A DNA stretch of 64,000 bases, from positions 61,279-125,278 of the forward strand of contig NTMA01000114.1 in the NCBI GenBank assembly GCA_002917075.1. Direction: 5' to 3'. Source of the stretch: Hawksworthiomyces lignivorus (taxonomy: Eukaryota; Ascomycota; Sordariomycetes; Ophiostomatales; Ophiostomataceae). The translations under genes were made by a program, and so were the position numbers. Below, piece by piece: positions 56,895 to 64,000 of the stretch. The number at the start of each line of letters is the position of its first letter. The first letter of the stretch is position 1. The notes under the pieces were generated by a model. The model saw only the letters and a program-made list of their open reading frames with translations. It made no database searches and had not been told where the DNA came from.

Positions 56895-58321
56895 ATGAGC
56901 GGCTACTACGACGACGACGAGGTCGATGTCCGCATCTACCGCCGGAAGGAGTCTCCACCTCCCCGGGCCCCGCCGCCGGTCCGCGGCTACTATACCACCG
57001 GCCCCGCCTATCTCGCGGCGGAGCGCACCGTGGCCACGCGGACGCGGTCGCGGTCGCGGGAACGGCGGTCGAGTCCGCCGCCGGTAATCATCAACAACTA
57101 CAACACGCAGCACTCGGACGACGAGTCGGACGTGGGCCAAGGGGGCCAGATGGTGCGGCGGCACCAGTCGCACTCGACGCACTCGCACTCGCGGGCGCCG
57201 TCGAGCGACTTCATGTCGCGCGAGGAGTACGAGCTGGAGAAGGCGCGGCGGGAGCTGGAGGAGCTCAAGATCCGGCAGGCGCGGGCCAACGAGGAGCTGG
57301 AGCTGCACGTGCGGCGCAACGACCGCGAGGAGTGGGAGCTGGCGCGGGCGCGGCGGGAGATTGAGATGTTCCGCGCGGAGGAGGAGGAGCGCGAGCGGCG
57401 CATCCGCGCGCAGGAGGAGGCGGACATGGCGCGGGCGAAGCGCGAGCTGGACGAGATCAAGCGGCGCGAGGAGCGCGACAAGGCGGAGCGGCTGCGCGAC
57501 AAGGAGTACCGCAGCCAGGCGGAGCTGGAGCGGGCCAAGCGCGAGCTGGACGACATCAAGCGCCGCGAGGAGCGCGAGCTCGAGGAGAAGCGCATCAAGA
57601 AGGACCTCGAGCTCAAGGCGCTCGAGGCCCAGAAGAAGGCCATGGACGAGCGCGAGCGCCGCGAGAGGCTCGAGAAGGAGGCCATCGAGCGCTACAAGCT
57701 CAAGGAGGCCGAGCGCCGCGCCAAGGAGCAGGCCGAGAAGGAGGAGGCCGAGCGCGAGTACAAGCGCCGCCTCCAGGAGGACCTCATCCGCTCCGGCGTC
57801 GACGAGAAGGACATCAAGGCCATCCTCGACAAGAAGCACGTCAAGCCCGAGAAGAAGAAGGACGACATCCACAAGACCGAGGTCTCCATCGAGGTCGGCG
57901 GACCCGTCGTCCCCGCACAGCCCCGCCCCACCTACACCCGCATGGCCCGCCGCCACCTGTCCATCGAGACGCTCAACTTTTACCACGTCGACTTTGACTT
58001 TGACCAGGTGTGTTTTTTTTTTAAAATCTCCCTCCATTTCCTGTTTGCCATAGGTTCATATGCTGACCACCACCTATCCAGGATCCCAACTACGTCTTGG
58101 TCAAGCGCTGGGTGCCCGAGGAAGAGCGCGAGTACTGGTGGCAGCACACCAAGACCATCCGCGAGAACCGCAAGGTCGTGCTGAAGATCGAGGAGGACCG
58201 CGGCCGCCACCACCACCACAACCATCTCGAGCCCGAGTTCGAGTGGGTTCGCAAGAAGGAGCGCAGACGCAGCCGCAGCAAGTCTCCGGGCCTGCTGATG
58301 TACCTCGCCGGTGCCAAATAG
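56895..58321 (+). CDS. Charged coiled-coil protein of unknown function with a conserved C-terminal domain
   Basis: Predicted exons are 56895-58007 and 58082-58321 (phase 0 intron, GTGTGT donor, GCTGACC branch), giving about 450 aa. The first ~110 residues are Arg/Ser/Pro-rich with RSRSRERR-like repeats. Residues about 115-320 are nearly all Glu, Arg, Lys, Ala and Leu, with recurring RELDEIKRREER units. They are predicted to be a long helix, either a coiled coil or a single alpha helix. The C-terminal ~110 residues are different: TYTRMARRHLSIETLNFYHVDFDFDQ, then DPNYVLVKRWVPEEEREYWWQHT. This part is aromatic-rich and looks folded. It ends in a basic RSRSKSP tail. I recognise no named family. 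The SR-like ends hint at a nuclear or RNA-related role, but this is only inference. Confidence 0.85.
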
Positions 58322-59102
58322 ACACAGCCAGCTCGCCGCGAGGACGAGGCGGTCGCCGCCCGTAGCAAATTTTCACGATCAATTTTGAATTTGACTTGAT
58401 TTTGTTTGATTTATTCAATTATTTTTTTTGCAGTTCTGGTTTTTGGATGGGATGTATTTAATGCGGCGGAGGATAGGACCGCCGTGGAGCTTCATGAATT
58501 TCCTTTTTTTTTTCTCCTTTCTTTTTCTTTTTCTCTGATGCGTGCCTGATTCTTGCCCACCAAATGATCTCGTGAAATACCAAAGAGAGACACTCGCTCT
58601 CGTCTAGAGGGCGTCTTGTTGATTGCGTTAGGCATATGATGATACTATGTCGACGTTTACGTTGGAACGAAAAAAACCGGTGTGAGTTGAAGGGGGGAGA
58701 TCGGAGGGTGGAACAGCAGACTGCACATGATGGTGGAAGAAGAAGTGGTTGTTTTTTATTACTTTTTTTTCTTGGCTATATTTATATCCCCATTTATCTA
58801 TCGTCTCAGCTCATTCGTGATAGAGAGTTCAGGTCTTTGTCTCCTCTTTTGGATGTTTCGTCTTGTCTTTTTCATTTTGGATCCGCCGTCTCCAGGTAGT
58901 GCAATGCAAACAGAAAAAAGAGAAAAAAAATTACCCAAACATAATGTAAAAGATATAAACCACTAGAGTGAGCTCGACTCCCTAGGGCCTCATTGTGAGT
59001 TCCTGCTATACAGATTTTCAAAGAATGGGGTATTTAAAAGAGTGAGTGAGGACTGTCCCCGGACTCCAAACCGCGTCTCCGCGGATGCCAAGGGGGAAGG
59101 AA
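58322..59102. other. Convergent intergenic region upstream of the HEM25 stop
   Basis: AT-rich with T- and A-runs; presumed 3' UTRs of the two facing genes. No gene is seen. Confidence 0.5.
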
Positions 59103-60364
59103 TTAGAGCGCCTCCTTGCTGCGGGAGGTGGCGGCGGCGGCGGCGGCCCAGCGGCGCTCGGCCTGGCGGATGAGCTCTTCGTAGACGGTCCAGGCCAGGG
59201 CGGAGCTGATGGCCTTGCGGCTCATGCGCAGGGCGAGGCCGCTGGCGAAGGCGCGCAGCCCCTCCTCGGCGAACATGCGGCGGGCGGCGTGGACCATGTT
59301 GCGGTAGCGGGCGGGCTGCAGCTGGATGCGGGTCTTGACGGCGTCGAAGGGGTTGGAGATGGCCGAGCAGGTGGCGGCGGCCAGCGTGGCCGACGAGAAG
59401 TTGATGGTGGCGGCGCGCGAGGTGCCCATGGGCGTCGCAGAAGCGCTGTCGCCGCCGTCGCCGCTGGTCTTCTTCTTCTGGTCGTGCCGGTCGGCCATGA
59501 CGTTGAGCTGCCGCTTGATCTGCTCGTACAGCAGCACGTACATGCCGGCGTAGGGGGCGTCACGGATGGCGGTGGCGCCGAAGCCCGAGAAGAAGCCGCG
59601 CACGCCCTCGCGCCGCAAAATGTCGCCGCCCGCTTCGGCCAGCGACCGGTAGCCGTACAGGCTGGACTCGTAGCGCACCTTGATGATGGTCAGCGGCATC
59701 AGCACGAAGCCGGCCGACGCGCGCGCCACGGCGCCCGCCAGCATGTTGCCCGTGTTGGAGAGCTTCACCAGGCCCGAGGAGCCGCCATTAGAAGAAGAAG
59801 AAGAAGAAGAGGAGGAGGAGGAGGAGGAGGCAGAAGAAGAGGACGGAGAGGGCTTGGCCGCCAAGACCGGCACCTTGGCGAGGCTCGACCGGATGGCGTT
59901 CAGCCCGGCGAAGTACAGTGCGGAGCCGAAGCCCGTGCGCAGCGCCGACGGGACGGTGCCGCGGTAGAGGCTGGCGACGAAGCTGCGGGGGGGCGCCGCT
60001 GCGGCGGCAGATCCCGCAGTCCCCGTCCCTGCAGCAGCAGCTGCCGCCGTTGCTATGCCCGTCGACGGTGCCGCCTTTGCAGCCGCCCGCAGGTCGGCCA
60101 GGACAAGCCGCAGGCTGTGGTGGCCCGACTGCTGGACCCGTGTCTTTAGGAGATCAATGGGCTGCAGCAGCACAGCAGAGAGGACGCCGGACCCCAGGCC
60201 GGCAAGGAGATGGAAGGCTAGAACAAGAACGGATGAGTTTTGGGGAACTCCGAACACAAGCGGGCAGGGAGAAATGAAACGGCCGTAGCCGAGTGAAAAA
60301 AAAAAAAAAAAAAAAGGAAATACTTACGGGTTTTTGACGCCGTCTTCGCAGATCCGTTCGACAT
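59103..60364 (-). CDS. hem25: Mitochondrial glycine carrier HEM25 / SLC25A38-type
   Basis: Predicted exons are 60364-60328 (only 12 codons plus one base) and 60217-59103, giving about 383 aa. The 110-nt intron has a GTAAGT donor and carries a long T-run on the minus strand. Three carrier repeats are visible. The first has [13 protein letters not shown]. The second has [17 protein letters not shown], the variant typical of SLC25A38. The third has [14 protein letters not shown]. The protein imports glycine into mitochondria for the first step of heme synthesis (family knowledge). It is longer than the usual ~300-320 aa because of two low-complexity insertions: poly-Ala/Gly in the first matrix-side loop and poly-Ser (59790-59850) in the loop between helices 2 and 3. 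A third Lys/Asp/Gly/Ser-rich insertion follows [13 protein letters not shown]. The core repeats look intact. Confidence 0.92.
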
Positions 60365-61255
60365 GGCGCCGGTTGTGGGAAGAGATCTATGCCCAGTAGA
60401 CGAGCTGAGGAACGAGAGGGTCGATTGCAAGCGAGCTTTCAAGCAGAAAAAGATGCTGATGATTCACGTCAGGTACACCGTAGAGAGAGGAACGGCACCG
60501 TGGAATGCGGGGCGCCCATTGGCGCGGAGGAAGCAGAGAATGAGAGAGGAAAAAGACCGATCTGTTGTTAAGTCGACATTTTGAAGCGCGGAGCAGCTGT
60601 TAAGTATCGAATTGGGCGCGCGTGCTTTGCGCTACATGGGACGAACGTGAATGTCAAGATTGACGATGACGGAACTCCGAAAGCCCATTTTTCCTCGTTG
60701 CGCCCTCTTCTAAGTGGTGAAGTTTTCGAGAGACAGCGCAAGGTGGAGAGGAGGCGAAAGGCGAAAAAGCGAATCAAGTAAAACGTCTACGGCGCGAAAA
60801 GAAACTTGGCCGCTATCATACTACGTATGTAAATGTGCGGAGGCCCGCAGCATAGCATACATAAGTCGTGGAGCGTTGTCCCGCAGGCATTGGTCCGCCA
60901 TCCCATCCGGCTAGTCCCGACTTACTCCTAGGTCACAAGCACGCCAAAATACAGAAGCATTACAGGCCTCTTTTTGGATACAGAGAAGCAGTCCACCTCA
61001 ACAGTCAATGCAAGCTACTGCGTTTGTCTATGTGATCCGGACTCGACCATTTTGATCCGGTTGATCCATTTTTTTTTTCTAATCCTCTGTAATGTGACTC
61101 CAATAATAAGCCCTAGATAACAAAAAAGTCGCTTGGCTCTCTTCCGTGAATCCCGCGCCTCGCGTTCATCCCAAGCAGCATCTGCCTGTCTGCCTGTATG
61201 CCTGTTTGTCTGTCTACCTGCATTGCATGGATGCAACCCATGTTTCAATGCCCGA
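60365..61255. other. Intergenic region between HEM25 and COG8
   Basis: Tandem minus-strand genes; this is the HEM25 promoter plus the COG8 3' UTR. No gene is supported. Confidence 0.5.
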
Positions 61256-61670
61256 TTACCTCTTATCTTTGGGGTCGCCGACGATGGACTCTAGCCTCCC
61301 CGCCAGCTGGCGGTGGCGGCGCACGACCTCGACCCACTCGTCCTCGGCGCTGGTGCCCACGTCCAGCGTCGCCAGGAACAGGCCAAAGTCGCCGCCCAGG
61401 CGGCCCATGCTGCCGGCGCAGTAGAGCACCTGGGTCAGCAGGCTGTCGCGGGCGGCCTGGTCGCGCACCGTGGGCAGGTACTGGCGCAGGGTGGCGAGCA
61501 GCATGTCGACGAGGTGCAGCGGGAAGGTGGCCAGCGCGGGCGGGAGGGGCTCGAGGGGGTCGTCGTCTGGGGTCTGCGCCTGCGCTTGCTCTCTTGCGCC
61601 GTGGTGGTGCTCTGTAAGAATGGATGTCGTCGTAGCTGTAGGAGTTGTACCAGAAGCAGCAGCTGCTGTT

Positions 61671-61705
<35 letters not shown>

Positions 61706-62962
61706 GGACGGGAAGATGCTCCGGAACATGGACACGATGGCAAAGCTCTGCTCGCGGAAGATCTCAATGTACCGCTTGAGGTAGCGCTCGGTCTGCTGGC
61801 CGCCGGACCAGGCGTTGCCGGCGCCGATGGACTTTTGGCGGGCGCGCTCCTGGTCGGCGAGCTCGCGCAGGGGCGCCAGCGCGTCGAGCATGGTGTCGAG
61901 GGTGGCCAGGCGGCAGACGAGGAAGAGGGCGCCGAGCTCGCGCTCGCGGGCGGCGATGTCGGACTGCGTGCGCGCGGAGGCGGAGGCGGCGGGGACGCCG
62001 CCGCCGCCGCCGCTGTGGCTGCTCGTATGCGGGCCCTGCGCGGCGTGCCCCGCCTCGGCGGCCTCGAGGTCGGGCAGCACGCGGCGCAGCCAGCTGATGG
62101 TGCGCAGGGCGGCGGCGAGCTTGAGGCCGGGGGCCTTGAGCGAGAGGACGAGGCTGGCGGCGGCGGCGCGCATGGAGGCGTCGGCCTCGGCGCCGACGGA
62201 GCGCACCAGCGGCGACGCCGGGTACAGGGCGTGCAGGCGGCGGATGTGGCCGTTGAGGTCGAGCGCGGACGCGTAGTTGACGGGGGCCGCGGCCACAGCC
62301 GACGCCAGCAGCGGCGGCAGCTCTAGCACGTCGACCAGCCGCTCGACGTTGCGCGACAGCAGCAGCGCCTGCCGCCGCCGCGCCAGCACGCTCCTTCCGT
62401 CGCTGCCGCCGCTGCTCTTGTCGGCGGCGGTAGCAGCGGCGGCGGCGGCGGCGGCGGCGGCAGCACCTGCCTTGCCGCTTCCTGCTGCCGCTGCTGCACC
62501 TCTGCTCCCCGCACCACCAGCTGCTGGTGGTGCTGCTGCTGCTGCTGCCCCCGCCGATGCCTTGCTGCCCGGCCGGTACGCCGTCGAGAAGCGCACGACC
62601 TCGTCGTCCAGCGCCGGGATGGCCCGTCGCAGCTCCGCCGTGCTCGCCGCCAGCTGCGGCACCGCCGTCTGCAGCGCCGCGTGCCGCCGCGCCGACTCCA
62701 GCACCGGCTGGTACCCCTTCTTGGCCAGCGCCTGCAGCGACAGCTGCAGCGAGTGCGCCGCCTGCCCCAGCGCCAGCGGCTCATCCGCCTGCAGCGACGC
62801 CAGCGGCTTCGACGCCAGCGTCGCCAGGTACGCCAGCGCGTCTGCGTCCGGCGGCCCGATCACGCTGCTGCTGCTGCTGCCGGCTGAGAACCCCAAGCCG
62901 CCCTCAGCGGGGCCGGTCCCGACCTGTGGCGTCGCCAGCAGATCGTATAGTAGATCTGCCAT
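61256..62962 (-). CDS. cog8: Conserved oligomeric Golgi complex subunit 8 (COG8, Dor1 family)
   Basis: A single uninterrupted frame of 568 aa. The N-terminus contains YLATLASKPLASLQ and the helical HSLQLSLQALAKKGYQ block. The Dor1 core follows: LSRNVERLVDVLELPPLL, NYASALDLNGHIRRLHALYP, KLAAALRTISWLRRVLPDLEA, LGALFLVCRLATLDTMLDALAPL, then WSGGQQTERYLKRYIEIFREQSFAIVSMF and ALATFPLHLVDMLLATLRQYLP near the C-terminus. COG8 links the two lobes of the COG tether for retrograde vesicles within the Golgi, needed for glycosylation (family knowledge). Lineage-specific low-complexity insertions are present: poly-Ala near residues 160-190 and a poly-Thr run from the GTC repeat at 61668-61706. Codon use is extremely GC-rich. 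Confidence 0.93.
61668..61706 (-). repeat. GTC/GAC trinucleotide repeat encoding poly-Thr in COG8
   Basis: Seen directly: 13 uninterrupted GTC units on the plus strand, read as ACG-type Thr codons in the COG8 frame (SIFPS followed by a Thr run). Confidence 0.9.
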
Positions 62963-64000
62963 GGTGTGTGCGTGCGTGCGTGCGCACGTGTGAGCGAGTG
63001 TGAGTGAGTGTGTGTGTGTGTGTTTTACGTGCAGAGGCGTATTGTGGGCTGCGTCCGAGTAGTCGTCTGGCTCCGTGTGACTCGGGATCTCACCAGACGC
63101 TTTTCGTCAGGCGCCACGGCCGCCCTGCTGCTGCAGCTGTCCGATCAATTCAGTGATTTCCGCCCAGATAGAGACAAAGCAACCTAACCGACTAGCATTG
63201 AGCGTGGCTTGACCCTACGTGGTCTGGACCGAATGGCACGCTGCTCGCCTAGGTCTCAGTACCCTCATATGCGATCGGAGTACACGTAGGTGTGGCCTTG
63301 TGGCTTTCTCACTAAGCAGCGTGGCACTGCGCCTTTCTCACCGCGTGGCTGGATCCCGTGCCGCGGTAATCCCCTACAGCTGCCTTCAGTGACACTTGGG
63401 CATGTATCCGGCCCACATGATCACGCCGTGCAGGTACTTGTAGCCAACTTGCAGCCACTCACAGCCGCTTGCAGCCACCTGTAGCCACTTAACGGTACTT
63501 GTAGTGCGTATAGTAGCTACACCGTACCTAGCACTCCATACAGAATACTCCATACCTGTACTGGCGGTAATATGAAATACTTGTACTGTAGTGCATATTT
63601 ACAGGGGGCCTAGCCAATGAATTACCGCTCACACCCCCCCCCCTCTCCACCCATTCTCACCCCCAACTACAAACATACATAAGATACATACATACATACG
63701 TATGTACAGTACTACAGTACATAGTAACTCCCACCGATAAGATAGCACCAGCTTCACACTAGCGCGCCCTACAACTTCCCCAACAAACTTCTCGCCTAAG
63801 GGGACCTTCCCCCCCTCCCAACTACCATTTTGGGGCGCTTTCTCCACTAATTTTCCATTCTATTGGTGAACCTCAGTTCCTGGCTCTTCAACCCTTTTTG
63901 GTGCTCTCCTTTCTCTATTACTACTAACTACTATTACTACTACCATGTTGAGTTCAGGTGAGCAGATTGTTAATTGAAAAAGGAGAGATAACTGTGCCTA
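62963..64000. other. Right-end intergenic region with short repeats
   Basis: COG8 upstream region. A TG/CG-rich alternating tract lies at 62963-63022. Repeated GCAGCCAC/GTAGCCAC units are found at about 63436-63490, and GTAC/CATA-rich sequence follows. A candidate first exon (ATG at 63945, then a GTGAGC donor) lies close to the edge but cannot be tested within the window. Confidence 0.4.
63436..63491 (+). repeat. Degenerate tandem of a TTG(C/T)AGCCAC unit
   Basis: About five spaced or adjacent copies of a 10-11-base unit resembling TTGCAGCCAC or TGTAGCCACT are seen in one block. There is no coding meaning. Confidence 0.65.

Overview
The window is nuclear DNA of a filamentous ascomycete (Pezizomycotina, probably a Sordariomycete; the class is inferred from overall gene style, not from a marker). 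Genes are interrupted by short introns, mostly 55-135 nt, with GTRNGT-like donors, CTRAY branch sites and YAG acceptors. Coding exons are GC-rich. Long AT- or pyrimidine-rich leaders precede several genes. There is a HET-domain gene of the kind found only in filamentous ascomycetes. I found no tRNA, rRNA, CRISPR array or intact transposon.

Layout, left to right. 1.7-5.2 kb: KIN1-type protein kinase (+). 6.2-11.4 kb: an accessory island with two decayed genes, a surface/membrane-type protein on the minus strand and a HET-domain protein on the plus strand. Both are broken by in-frame TAG codons. 12.9-14.3 kb: RCD1/CAF40 of the CCR4-NOT complex (+). 14.3-18.7 kb: a long gap without a gene. 18.7-21.6 kb: KHA1-type K+/H+ antiporter (+). 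22.6-26.1 kb: membrane-bound SREBP transcription factor (-) with about 3 kb of upstream DNA. 29.2-31.0 kb: single-pass membrane protein of unknown function (-). 33.2-36.9 kb: SRS2-type UvrD helicase (+). 37.4-37.7 kb: small putative mitochondrial membrane protein (+). 39.7-42.2 kb: neutral ceramidase (+). 42.3-43.5 kb: TRM8 tRNA m7G methyltransferase (-), divergent from a CCDC174/DUF4078 protein (+, 43.8-45.0 kb). 45.4-48.3 kb: TMF1/SGM1-like Golgi coiled-coil protein (-). 50.4-51.7 kb: alkaline ceramidase (+). 52.2-52.8 kb: prefoldin subunit 1 (+). 52.8-56.9 kb: a second long gene-poor gap. 56.9-58.3 kb: charged coiled-coil protein of unknown function (+). 59.1-60.4 kb: HEM25/SLC25A38 mitochondrial glycine carrier (-). 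61.3-63.0 kb: COG8 (-). The right end is short-repeat-rich intergenic DNA.

Most genes are single-copy housekeeping genes with no operon-like logic. One theme does recur: membrane lipids and the secretory pathway. The window holds SREBP, two unrelated ceramidases about 8 kb apart, and two Golgi tethering factors (TMF1-like and COG8). The points most worth checking are a Ser-to-Thr change at the catalytic position of the neutral ceramidase, a probable 3-nt micro-exon in the alkaline ceramidase gene, and the run of TAG-only nonsense codons in the 6-11 kb island. All gene models were assembled by hand from reading frames and splice signals and have not been checked against transcripts.
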